Assembly: GCA_022825825.1 (NCBI GenBank)
Contig: JAJDWA010000021.1
Coordinates: forward strand, 62,001 to 126,000
DNA: 64,000 nt
Source: Candidatus Poribacteria bacterium
GTDB taxonomy: Bacteria > Poribacteria > WGA-4E > WGA-3G
Direction: 5' to 3'
Shown here: positions 1 through 8,518 of the stretch, piece by piece
Layout of the letters: every line of letters starts with the position of its first letter
Numbering within the stretch: position 1 is the first letter of the stretch
Translations under genes and position numbers: made by a program
The notes under the pieces: model-generated
The model's database searches: none
What the model saw: the letters and a program-made list of their open reading frames with translations, nothing else
Told to the model about the DNA's origin: nothing

Positions 1-1
1 C

Positions 2-898
2 GGCTTGTTGACCGCTACATTCGTGATAGGTTCAGCAGTGCTTTCTCAATGGTTGACAGTCTTTGGTAAGAATCTATGGTGGAGTTCATGGGCATTTTAC
101 CTACCGATGATTGTTGTGCTGTACTTCCTTAAACGCTACAGAGTTTCAGAGAATCGTCAGTTTATCAGATTTGGAATTCTGGTTTTCATAGCGGTTTCCA
201 TTAAGTGTTTCATCAACGGCTACGAGTACATCACAACTACGTTGATAATGATGATGACACCGTGTATCTATTATGCTATTCTTGACAAGTGGAGCAGGCA
301 GCAATGCTTGAAATGGACGTTTGCAGCCGGGATCGGTACTGGTGTAGCAGTTCTCCTGAGTATGCTAATGTTATGTTTCCAGATTGGTGCTGTCAAGGAT
401 GGGTTCATGGATGGCGTTGCGCATGTGATCTGGTCATTTGGAAAACGCACGTATGCAAGTCCCGAAGACTATCCACCAGTATATGCTGCCAGTCTTAAAG
501 CAGGGACGATAGGGGTGGTCATCACCTACATGAAAGGTGTTTTCTTTGATCTCAACAACTATCTATCTGTCACAAACGACTTCGTTTCTAAACATCTACT
601 TAAGATACGCTATTTTTATCTGATAGTTCTTTTTATGGCGATGTCTGCCCTGCTATTTTTCCGTAGTAATAGAAAGATGAGGACAGAGCGAAGTCAGCAG
701 GACATTGCGCTAATCTGGACGACTTGGTTCTCAATTCTGGCACCGTTATCGTGGTTTGTAATCTTTAAAGCACATTCATATATTCATACGCACATGAGTT
801 TTCTTCTGTGGCAGATGCCGTTTACTTTCTTTGGCTTTGCCGTGTTCGGCGCTGCGGTTATAGAATGGACGAAAAAGATCGTATCAAAGCAAAGTTAG
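2..898 (+). CDS. C-terminal part of a polytopic membrane protein, function unknown
   Basis: The frame is open to the left edge of the window, so the gene almost certainly starts upstream; the first in-window start codon is a TTG at 5. The visible ~298 residues hold about six or seven hydrophobic segments separated by short charged loops, ending in KKIVSKQS. One hydrophilic loop (about residues 145-160) follows a long TM pair. A C-terminal motif FKAHSYIHTHMSF precedes the last TM segment. No soluble domain is visible. The layout would fit the membrane part of a glycosyltransferase-C-like or other integral membrane protein, but I do not recognise the family. It stops at a TAG, about 310 bases before the next gene. 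Confidence 0.6.
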   Translation, partial: GLLTATFVIGSAVLSQWLTVFGKNLWWSSWAFYLPMIVVLYFLKRYRVSENRQFIRFGILVFIAVSIKCFINGYEYITTTLIMMMTPCIYYAILDKWSRQQCLKWTFAAGIGTGVAVLLSMLMLCFQIGAVKDGFMDGVAHVIWSFGKRTYASPEDYPPVYAASLKAGTIGVVITYMKGVFFDLNNYLSVTNDFVSKHLLKIRYFYLIVLFMAMSALLFFRSNRKMRTERSQQDIALIWTTWFSILAPLSWFVIFKAHSYIHTHMSFLLWQMPFTFFGFAVFGAAVIEWTKKIVSKQS

Positions 899-1030
899 GT
901 TACGTTGAAGGAAAGAGCAACAGCTCATCCATAAGTGGAAGGAATCATTTTACGTAATGCGTAAAATAATGGTAAATTGTTGTTAATTCTTCGGTTTTTG
1001 CGTTTTATTTTGCAATAATTATCGTTTTTT

Positions 1031-1131
1031 GATACACTTATATTCCAGTTTTGGGTGGCACAGCTACGAGCAACGCACGTTGTTCCTGCCACCCTCTCAT
1101 TTCGTAAGGGAATAAAGGACTGAAACTGGAA
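1031..1131 (+). promoter_or_regulatory. Promoter plus structured leader (nested stems) before the methyltransferase gene
   Basis: The gap 899-1209 has no gene. It holds an AT-rich promoter-like stretch ending in TATATTCCAG, then a nested inverted repeat. The outer arms are TTCCAGTTT (1043-1051) with AAACTGGAA (1123-1131). The middle arms are GGGTGGCA (1053-1060) with TGCCACCC (1087-1094). The inner arms are GAGCAACG (1068-1075) with CGTTGTTC (1078-1085). A second locus before accA (10436-10507) shares the TATATTCCAG start and the GGTGGCA/TGCCACC stem. The element is either a cis-regulatory RNA leader or a dispersed repeat; the function is not known. Confidence 0.5.
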
Positions 1132-1209
1132 ATCCAAGTTGAACAAATTTTGCCCTTCAACTTAAGGCGCGTCTCTAAACTGTTAACACAGATAGGCAGG
1201 GAAATAAAT

Positions 1210-2595
1210 ATGTTTACAAAAGCCCAAATTGATTCGGAGAAATTGAATCCAGATTCAACATTTTTCAAGGAAGCTCTTGCACCAACTCAAGAAGCATCAA
1301 AGCTTTTATCCTTGCTTGATAACCTTGGAAGGTTGCCAGCAGGATTCAACGGTGAAGTGTTTATACCCTTACTTTTCCATCCTAACAACAAAATTCGCAG
1401 GCTTGCGGTAAAAAACGTAGGTAAGTTAAAAGATGAATGTTTCTTGGAAAAACTCTCAACCTTTGCAGACAACGAAACAGACACTCTCACCCGCCGCGAG
1501 GCAATTTCTGCCATTGGGCGCATGCGGAGCGAGAAAGCAATCCCGATTTTGACGCAGTTTCTTACTGACACAGATCCTAAAGTCATCTTACAAGGATTAC
1601 GCGGACTCCTATGTTTCAAAGGACATCCGGAAGTTGAAGAAGCATTAACTATCCTTCGTGAGCACCCGAACGAGATGATCCGAGAGCATTTTGAAAACGA
1701 GAAAACAGTAAATGCACGAAGCGATTCCAGAGAAAGCCATCCAATGAGTTTAGATGCGTTCAAAAACGTGATTGTCTCTGCGGATGTGCAGGATGTGTTT
1801 AAGCTAATCCCAGATGAGTCTGTCCACTTAACTTTTACCTCCCCGCCCTACTACAACGCTCGCGATTATACAATTTTTGAAAGTTACAAGGCATATCTTG
1901 ATTTTCTAACTAACGTTTTCAAGGAAACACATCGTATTACTAAAGAAGGGAGGTTCTTTGTGCTTAACACTTCCCCTGTTATTGTGCCGCGCTTTAGCCG
2001 AGCACATTCAAGTAAACGGTATGCTATCCCTTACGACATGCATCCGCGTCTGACTGACATGGGATGGGAGTTTATAGACGACATCGTTTGGATAAAACCA
2101 GAATATGCCGCCAAAAATCGGAATGGTGGTTTCTTCCAGCACCGTAAACCCCTCTGTTACAAAGCGAATTCTGTTACTGAAAGTGTCATGGTGTATCGCA
2201 AAAAAACAAGCAAGTTGATAGATTGGAATCTCCGGCAGTATGATGACGAAACAGTTGAGGCGAGCAAAGTCCAGGGCGAGTATGAAAAATCAAACGCTTG
2301 GCAAATCAATCCAGCAACAGATAAGGGACATCCCGCAGTTTTTCCTACTGAATTGGCTTCACGCGTTATTCAGTTTTATTCTTTTAAAGGCGACCTTATC
2401 TTCGACCCATTTGGTGGTAGTGGAACTGTTGGACGCGTTGCCATGGAGCAAGAAAGATACTTTTTACTCTGTGAAAAAGAACCCGAATATGTTGAATATG
2501 TGAAAAAGACGTGGGATGCGTCCTTGCTTTATTCCTCTGAGTTCAAAGTTCTTTCGCTAACAGATTTTAAAAAGAATGTTCTTGAAAGGTGTTAA
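1210..2595 (+). CDS. HEAT-repeat DNA methyltransferase (N4-cytosine/N6-adenine type)
   Basis: Residues ~40-165 are HEAT-like alpha repeats (NNKIRRLAVKNVGKL, TRREAISAIGRM, DPKVILQGLRGLL). From ~185 there is a beta-class amino-methyltransferase: catalytic motif IV TSPPYYNARDY comes first, and the SAM-binding motif I DPFGGSGTVG lies near the C terminus. TSPPY is typical of N4-cytosine enzymes, though N6-adenine cannot be excluded. I chose the ATG at 1210 (GGCAGGG upstream) over an in-frame TTG at 1150. The stop lies at or just before the start of the next gene, a putative restriction endonuclease, so the pair is probably a type II R-M system. The N-terminal HEAT array is unusual and may mediate contact with DNA or a partner. 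Confidence 0.85.
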   Translation: MFTKAQIDSEKLNPDSTFFKEALAPTQEASKLLSLLDNLGRLPAGFNGEVFIPLLFHPNNKIRRLAVKNVGKLKDECFLEKLSTFADNETDTLTRREAISAIGRMRSEKAIPILTQFLTDTDPKVILQGLRGLLCFKGHPEVEEALTILREHPNEMIREHFENEKTVNARSDSRESHPMSLDAFKNVIVSADVQDVFKLIPDESVHLTFTSPPYYNARDYTIFESYKAYLDFLTNVFKETHRITKEGRFFVLNTSPVIVPRFSRAHSSKRYAIPYDMHPRLTDMGWEFIDDIVWIKPEYAAKNRNGGFFQHRKPLCYKANSVTESVMVYRKKTSKLIDWNLRQYDDETVEASKVQGEYEKSNAWQINPATDKGHPAVFPTELASRVIQFYSFKGDLIFDPFGGSGTVGRVAMEQERYFLLCEKEPEYVEYVKKTWDASLLYSSEFKVLSLTDFKKNVLERC

Positions 2596-2600
2596 AATCT

Positions 2601-3566
2601 ATGACAATCACTGGTATTGTTACCAAAAATATTATCCGAAAACTACTTGCAGAGGAAGATTATCGTTCCGAAGTTTTGGCTTTGATTAATGCAGAGTTTT
2701 TGCAATATGTTGTTGGTTTTTTCAAACGTATCGTTACTGTCAAGTTGGAGAACGAAGACGTAACAGTTGATTGGTATGAAAAGGAATTTCTTGCATCATC
2801 ACTATCAAAAGAAGATATTGCACATCATGCTGGTCTGAATATAAAAACAATCAATAATGCATATAATACTACAAAAAAAGAAATTGTGGTGGAAGCCTCT
2901 GTAGAACATTATCATACGCTATACAAAACTATCAATAGTTTGACTGAAGATACTGATGTAGATGTAACCCTCACAATAAAGTTTCGAGGGGTAAGTATTA
3001 ATTTGAATATCAATGAAAGTCTAATAGTTATTAACACTATCGCTGTTAAACGTTCAGCTCTACGAGGTGGTGCTTGGAGCACAGTAGGAAAACGAGTAGA
3101 AAAACCGTTGATGATGACGCTATGTGCACTTTTTCAAGTACCGACAGAATATTTTGATCAGAGGAACCTTCCTACCACGGCGCGCGAATCCGATTTTTAC
3201 CTGTTCGACAATGCAAGGACAGGTTATCGTTGTGAAGTAAAGTTGGCAGGAAAAGGCAACCCCGAGGCACCTGATTCAATATTCGCTCGCGATGGAAAAG
3301 TCCTCGTTGGCGATACTATTTCAGATACAATGAAACAAGAGATGGAAAACAACAATATTCTCTGGGTAGAACTTCGGACACAAGAAGGATACAAACGATT
3401 TGAAGAAGTACTAAATGAATTGTCAATTCCTTGCAAACCTTATCGTGGAAACTTCCAAGAAGATTTAGAAAATATCTTAACTAAAATTCTCTCCGATGAC
3501 ATTCAAGCTTCTGTTACACCAAACATTAGCGATCCAAATTCCGAATTGCTAATTGAACTGGATTGA
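2601..3566 (+). CDS. Putative type II restriction endonuclease (CfrBI-like)
   Basis: A protein of 321 residues translated right after the methyltransferase. The start is the ATG at 2601 with AAAGGTG upstream; an in-frame GTG at 2589 would overlap the methyltransferase stop by 7 bases. The C-terminal third carries a PD-(D/E)XK-like core: ESDFYLFDNA followed by RCEVKLAGKGNPEAP, where EVK would supply the catalytic Glu and Lys. The stretch from there to NNILWVEL resembles my recollection of the CfrBI restriction endonuclease family (CCWWGG), whose partner is an N4-cytosine methylase; that would agree with the neighbour. The N-terminal half looks like a helical recognition domain. The R-M role is well supported by context; the CfrBI assignment is from memory. 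Confidence 0.65.
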   Translation: MTITGIVTKNIIRKLLAEEDYRSEVLALINAEFLQYVVGFFKRIVTVKLENEDVTVDWYEKEFLASSLSKEDIAHHAGLNIKTINNAYNTTKKEIVVEASVEHYHTLYKTINSLTEDTDVDVTLTIKFRGVSINLNINESLIVINTIAVKRSALRGGAWSTVGKRVEKPLMMTLCALFQVPTEYFDQRNLPTTARESDFYLFDNARTGYRCEVKLAGKGNPEAPDSIFARDGKVLVGDTISDTMKQEMENNNILWVELRTQEGYKRFEEVLNELSIPCKPYRGNFQEDLENILTKILSDDIQASVTPNISDPNSELLIELD

Positions 3567-3761
3567 CAAGTTTTCTGGTGAATCATTACACAGCATTAGG
3601 AGTATACCTCTAATACACAATGGATGTTGTTCCTGTCCCCCTCCTACGTTTGCAATTTAAAAATAAATTTGCATTCACTCACGGAATTACGTTTATAGAA
3701 CTTTTACCAAGCCTTGGGTGGCATACATAGGATATTATCCCTATCACCTTTATCTATAATC
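3567..3761. other. Intergenic, weak AT-rich hairpin
   Basis: No gene seen. TGCAATTTA (3651-3659) can pair with TAAATTTGCA (3664-3673) with one bulge; it could end transcription of the endonuclease gene but lacks a T run. A later stretch (CCTTGGGTGGCATACATAGG, from about 3710) resembles the start of the leader element at 1043 but has no perfect closing arm. Confidence 0.3.
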
Positions 3762-4570
3762 CTAAAAAACCTTTATCTCTCCCCATGCGACAGCAAGTTT
3801 CTTTTGAGGACTGACTGCCAGTCCTTCTGAATTGAAGTTTCGTTCGATTTCATTATCTGTCAGCACACGGTTATAGATGCCTACCTCGTCTATTAGTCCT
3901 TCAAAATATCTGCGCGTAGTTTTGCCGATTCGGACAGATGCACCGATGAATAATGGAGATTCTGTGGTAATTCTGTGCCTTCAGAGGGCCCTCCCTCAGC
4001 ATCAAGTTTGCCATCAATATAGATACGAGTCGCATCCGATCTATCTGCGACAAAGTGGACATGATGCCAATTTCCATCTACAACATCACTGACAGAATTA
4101 AAGTCTATTTTGGGGCCTCCACCGCCTTCATTTGCTATTGTCACCTGTATTTTGGTCCCCACTATTTTCCAAAGGATCCTCGCGTTGCCACCGCCATCTC
4201 CTTTGCTAATAATTGTAGACTGTCCGCCACCCAATTCTGGTGGTTTGTCAACTTTGATCCACGCCATCATTGAGAAATCTTTGTCATCGCCAAAATCCAG
4301 ACTACTATTGGCAGGAGATTCAACATCAATCACGTCTGGTTCCCCTCCGAATTCAAACGCTTGACCGATTTTGCCTTTGACATGCTTAGGTGCACCGACA
4401 ATCGTTCCGTCATTGCCTCCAACAATATCTTTAACGGTATCGCCTTTAACATCTGCAGCATCAAAACTCCAGTAACTAATTAGTCCGTCTTCAACAACTT
4501 GACTCATAAGGGGATGCGCCTGCAAAACCAAGATCGCTAAAGCCAAAAATACACCTTTTTTTACGTTCAT
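3762..4570 (-). pseudogene. Secreted LamG-domain protein, frameshifted near the 3' end
   Basis: The protein starts with a signal peptide (MNVKKGVFLALAILVLQA), then a concanavalin-like LamG domain (GLISYWSFDAADVKG, FSMMAWIKVDKP, GNWHHVHFVADRSDATRIYIDGKLD). The first frame ends at 3893 with a nonsense tail after EGTEL. The natural continuation is in another frame from about 3968: TTESPLFIGASVRIGKTTRR, then FEGLIDEVGIYNRVLTDNEI, ending LAVAWGEIKVF with a TAG at 3762. The total span is one base short of a whole number of codons, so a single missing base near 3965-3972 explains it. LamG domains usually bind sugars or act in extracellular proteins. It is either a real recent pseudogene or a base error in the assembly. 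Confidence 0.8.
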
Positions 4571-4814
4571 CTGCCTTGTCCTCCCTCACGTTGAATAATG
4601 TTATGAAATCGTTTGACAATTAGAGAGTCTCAAAAACCCTCTGACAACATACATCAATGACACGATTTTCCAAATTATAGCATACATAGGAAAAGATTTG
4701 CATTTTTTCTCTACCACATCCACACCAAAAAGATTGTAAAAAGGGAAGAGTCGTGGTAACATAATTCAAATCCTTGTAGTGAAGGAACGATCAACAGCGT
4801 CCCATGGAGGGATT

Positions 4815-6632
4815 ATGAACGTTAAAAAATTAGACCATTGGATTGGCAGAGATCAATTGAGTCCCAACGAAATAGAGGATAACCGCTTTCTAAAAGCTGC
4901 CAGTCTTTTCGCAGGGACAGCGATACAGTACGGAAGAGACAGATATAGTGGCAAAGATATGCCGCTCTTTGCCGATTGCCTACATACTGACCTTATGAAA
5001 GCACCTAGATCAATGACATCTCACCGCTCAGGCACTGAGCCAAAGCCAACTGTTTGGAGTTTCTTTCAAAATCAGCAGAACCTGATGCGGTTGCTTGCCT
5101 CTTTAAGCCAGTTCACTGGAGATGGTAAGTATGTCCATGCTGCAGGAGAAGCCGCCGAATACATGTTCAACAACTATTGGTATCCAGAGAGTGGTGTTTT
5201 GCATTGGGGCGGGCACGGCTACGTGGATTTGGTCACCGGTAATAGATATGGCATGAAGGGCGTTGTCCACGAAATAGAAGACGTATACCCATATTGGGAA
5301 TTGCTGAGAGCCGTAGATGCTGACCGAGGCGAAATGCTAATGAAAGGTATATGGGAAGTGAATATGAAGGATTGGGATGCCTTACACTACAACCGACACG
5401 GTGATTTCAAAAAGCAGGTTGATCCTGCCAATACATGGAACAGACCTTGGGATGGATACAAAGAACCTAAAATCAGTGGCGATCTCTCGTTTATCAGTGT
5501 GGCACTGGATATGGCGTACGCCGCTTACAGTTTGGGCTATCAAAAGCAGGAGGAGGCACCGCGGATTTGGGCGGAACGTCTCTTAAATCTGATTATCAAG
5601 CAACGTGCCCCTGACACTGGCATTCTACCTTTTCTGATGCATCCGCAAAGTTCAAGACGAGGACTGAATATATTTGGCAGAAAATATCCACAGGCGACCG
5701 AGCCGAGAGTCTATGTCGGTAATTTGCTGAACCATACCATTACCCAGATGATGGGCATGCTGACCATCGTAGAAAATGCCCAAAAGTACGGACGCATCAG
5801 TGAAATGGCGCACATAAAAGAAGCAGTTGAGCAACATATCATCGGTTTCTTAAATGCCTCCTACGATCCGAAAAACAATAAGCTGAAAAGCATCGTTATT
5901 GATGGGACGGACCTAACAGATTATCGGATTGAGGGACCTTTCAGAGATGCGAAACTATACTTTGGCGCGAAAGAAGGCGGCGCATTTCTTCCACAAAACA
6001 TTACGCCGCTCTTTACCTCCGTTTGTGCGCGTGGGTATCGGGTTTCTGAGGGTAGAACTGAATTCAGAGACTATCTACGAACTATGTTTAAAGCCTTCGA
6101 GATCGGAGACATCGGTGGTGACAAAAGCTCCGAACCACAGTTGAATTTTGACACAACTGCTCTGGAACCCGCTTATATCTTTGCGCTGGTGGATCTGTAT
6201 CGGGTAGAACCAAAATCAGAATTTCTGGCAATGGCGGAACGAGTAGGTGATAACCTGTTACAAGCCAGGCAACATGCTGATAGCGGTCTGTTTACGCTTG
6301 AAGATGGCTTCGTCTTTCACAGCAAGGTCATGGATAAACCTGAGCTACAGGAGGGGCATGAAGGGAAAACTGTGGCTGAACTTCTGCAGGATACCCATAG
6401 AACTGCAAACCTTGACGCGATGGAACCGCTGGCACTGCTCAGCATTTACGCCGCACAAACAGGACAATATAACATCATGCCCGGTTGGACAGCGGGTGGT
6501 CTTTACCTCAAGGTGAACAGTGTTGGTCATATTGTTAGCAAAGAGATGCAGCTATGGTTTGATAAACCTGCACTCAAGCAATTTTATGAGAATAGTAATA
6601 TCAACTGCACATGGTCTATTGATGAAGACTAA
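4815..6632 (+). CDS. Six-hairpin glycosidase-like protein
   Basis: A 605-residue soluble protein with no signal peptide. The start is the ATG at 4815 with GGAGGG six bases upstream; an upstream GTG at 4779 is in frame but less likely. Regularly spaced helical segments rich in Trp, Tyr and His (YWYPESGVLHWGGHGYVD, PYWELLRAVD, SFISVALDMAYAAYSLGY, LLSIYAAQTG) look like an alpha/alpha toroid as in six-hairpin glycosidases, epimerases or lyases. I cannot assign a GH family or catalytic acids. It stands alone, followed 100 bases later by PhyH-type oxygenases. A carbohydrate-active role is inferred from the fold pattern only. Confidence 0.5.
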   Translation: MNVKKLDHWIGRDQLSPNEIEDNRFLKAASLFAGTAIQYGRDRYSGKDMPLFADCLHTDLMKAPRSMTSHRSGTEPKPTVWSFFQNQQNLMRLLASLSQFTGDGKYVHAAGEAAEYMFNNYWYPESGVLHWGGHGYVDLVTGNRYGMKGVVHEIEDVYPYWELLRAVDADRGEMLMKGIWEVNMKDWDALHYNRHGDFKKQVDPANTWNRPWDGYKEPKISGDLSFISVALDMAYAAYSLGYQKQEEAPRIWAERLLNLIIKQRAPDTGILPFLMHPQSSRRGLNIFGRKYPQATEPRVYVGNLLNHTITQMMGMLTIVENAQKYGRISEMAHIKEAVEQHIIGFLNASYDPKNNKLKSIVIDGTDLTDYRIEGPFRDAKLYFGAKEGGAFLPQNITPLFTSVCARGYRVSEGRTEFRDYLRTMFKAFEIGDIGGDKSSEPQLNFDTTALEPAYIFALVDLYRVEPKSEFLAMAERVGDNLLQARQHADSGLFTLEDGFVFHSKVMDKPELQEGHEGKTVAELLQDTHRTANLDAMEPLALLSIYAAQTGQYNIMPGWTAGGLYLKVNSVGHIVSKEMQLWFDKPALKQFYENSNINCTWSIDED

Positions 6633-6733
6633 GATGGTTAATGGATAATAAAAATGTTGACAACTGCGCCAAAGTTAACATATTATAGCGATATGAATAG
6701 ACCCGTTGCTGCTATCCGAAAGGAGTACCGAAA

Positions 6734-7537
6734 ATGGCGAAGGAACTATCACTCGTCGCCTATAGCGACTTAGAAAGCCAAGTTGAAGCACTGGAAAGGG
6801 ATGGGTATGTCTATTTTCCCAGCGTGCTTGATGCCGATGAAATCGCTGAATTGCGCGCAACTATGGATCGGTTAGAGGCAATCCCAGCGTCTCATGATCG
6901 GGACGAAACACCTCAAAATGGCGATGCATTCCTTCACAAACTCATTAGCAACTCTTTTAATCGGGGCCTATTGTATCTCCAATTCCTTGACAAATCACCC
7001 GTTATTGAAGTCGCCGAGGCAGTCCACGGTGACGATTGTCATTGCATTGGTATGCATTCGTGGTTGACAGGACCGGGGCGTCCAGATCAGGGGTTACATA
7101 CGGATTGGCTACCAATTGGCCTACCAGCAGACATTCGATCTGATCCACGGGTCAAAATCCCAATCTTCATCACTACTGCCCATTACTATCTCAATGATAT
7201 GTACGAGGAATTGGGACCGACGAAGTTTGTCCCAGGCAGCCATTACTCTGGATGTTCTCCAAGCGGGCAAACCGAGTGGAATAATCGCGGTGAAGAGAGT
7301 ATCTTGTGCAATGCAGGGGACGTGGTGCTTTTCCGCAGTGAAGTCTGGCATCGTGGCGCTGCCAATACGAGTGACCAAACTCGCTATCTCCTCCAAGTAC
7401 ACTATGCCAAGCGTATGATTACCCAGAAATACCCGCCTTATCTGAATAAATTTCAGTTTGATGAATCCATACTTATACAAGCAAACCCTCGACAGAGACG
7501 GCTACTTGGTGATCATCGGCCGAGCAATTATGATTGA
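6734..7537 (+). CDS. Phytanoyl-CoA dioxygenase (PhyH) family protein
   Basis: A 267-residue Fe(II)/2-oxoglutarate oxygenase of the PhyH type. The N terminus has the typical entry EALERDGYVYFPSVLDADEI. The metal triad is visible as H-x-D in GLHTDWLP (around residues 120-123) and a distal His in EVWHRGAANTS. A following Arg in SDQTRYLLQVHY is the expected 2-oxoglutarate anchor. The start ATG has AAAGGAG upstream. The next gene is another PhyH-like oxygenase in the same direction, so the two are probably cotranscribed. Substrate unknown: family members hydroxylate acyl-CoAs, osmolytes or small molecules. Confidence 0.85.
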   Translation: MAKELSLVAYSDLESQVEALERDGYVYFPSVLDADEIAELRATMDRLEAIPASHDRDETPQNGDAFLHKLISNSFNRGLLYLQFLDKSPVIEVAEAVHGDDCHCIGMHSWLTGPGRPDQGLHTDWLPIGLPADIRSDPRVKIPIFITTAHYYLNDMYEELGPTKFVPGSHYSGCSPSGQTEWNNRGEESILCNAGDVVLFRSEVWHRGAANTSDQTRYLLQVHYAKRMITQKYPPYLNKFQFDESILIQANPRQRRLLGDHRPSNYD

Positions 7538-7560
7538 GACAGTTTCAACGCTATAAATAT

Positions 7561-8496
7561 ATGATGACATTGAACAAACCGAAAAAAATCCCAACAGGAA
7601 CACCTTTTGAATTCGGTGAACACCGTTTTCACTTTGGTGAGGAGATTGTCGAATTAGCAGATTCCACCTCACTTCTCAATAATCTTGATGCGTTGCACAA
7701 AAAGATGCATGAAGATGGATATCTCTTTATTCGAGGTTTCCATCCACGGGAGGATGCAGAGAAAGCTGCACATTGGACATTACAAGCCATTGCGGAAAGG
7801 GATGGGTTAAAGTCGGATACGTCGGTTGAAGAGGGTATCATCGGCGAAACGAATCGGACGTTTAGCTTCTTCCGACAAACTGAGGTGGCGCATGCCAAAC
7901 CGATTCTTGATGTTGTGGATAGCCAGCGAACGATGCAGTTCTACGAAGTATTTCTCGGTGGTCCAGTCATTACCTTTGACAAGCGATGGCTCCGCTGTAT
8001 GGCGAAGGGAGGACACAACCATTTTCATTACGATAGCGTTTACGTTGGGCGCGGCACACAGAACCGTTACACCATGTGGAGCGCATTAACAGATATTGGT
8101 CTGGAAAATGGTCCCCTCGTCATCTGTCTCGGTTCACATCAACACGATCGATTAAAAACCACTTATGGCGCGACCGATATGGACCACGATTTGACGGAAG
8201 CTGTGTTCAGCACCGATCCACGCGAGATGGTTGAGAAATTTGGATTCACGTTGGCAACAGCACATTTCCAGCCGGGTGACGTTATTATTTTTGGACTTTA
8301 CATGATGCACAGCAGTGCCCCTAATCGCTCTGACCGCTATCGTATCAGCATTGATACACGATACCAACTTGCTCGCGAAGAAAAAGATGACCGTTTCTTT
8401 TTCCGTGAAGATGGTAGTTGGCTCGGTAATTTTTACAACAAAGGTGCAAATTACAAACCGATGGCGGAACTCCGCCGTGAATGGGGATTGGAATAA
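7561..8496 (+). CDS. Phytanoyl-CoA dioxygenase (PhyH)-like protein
   Basis: About 311 residues. It begins EFGEHRFHFGEEIVELAD, then MHEDGYLFIRGFHPREDAEKA, as in PhyH-fold proteins. The metal ligands are HFHYDSVYVG (H-x-D) and a distal His in LYMMHSSAPNRSDRYRIS, with the 2-oxoglutarate Arg just after. I chose the ATG at 7561; a TTG at 7534 overlapping the previous stop is in frame, and no clear ribosome site separates them. It lies 23 bases after another PhyH gene and 22 bases before a secreted phosphoesterase. Substrate unknown. Confidence 0.78.
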   Translation: MMTLNKPKKIPTGTPFEFGEHRFHFGEEIVELADSTSLLNNLDALHKKMHEDGYLFIRGFHPREDAEKAAHWTLQAIAERDGLKSDTSVEEGIIGETNRTFSFFRQTEVAHAKPILDVVDSQRTMQFYEVFLGGPVITFDKRWLRCMAKGGHNHFHYDSVYVGRGTQNRYTMWSALTDIGLENGPLVICLGSHQHDRLKTTYGATDMDHDLTEAVFSTDPREMVEKFGFTLATAHFQPGDVIIFGLYMMHSSAPNRSDRYRISIDTRYQLAREEKDDRFFFREDGSWLGNFYNKGANYKPMAELRREWGLE

Positions 8497-8518
8497 TACC
8501 ATTACAAGGAGAATTTGT

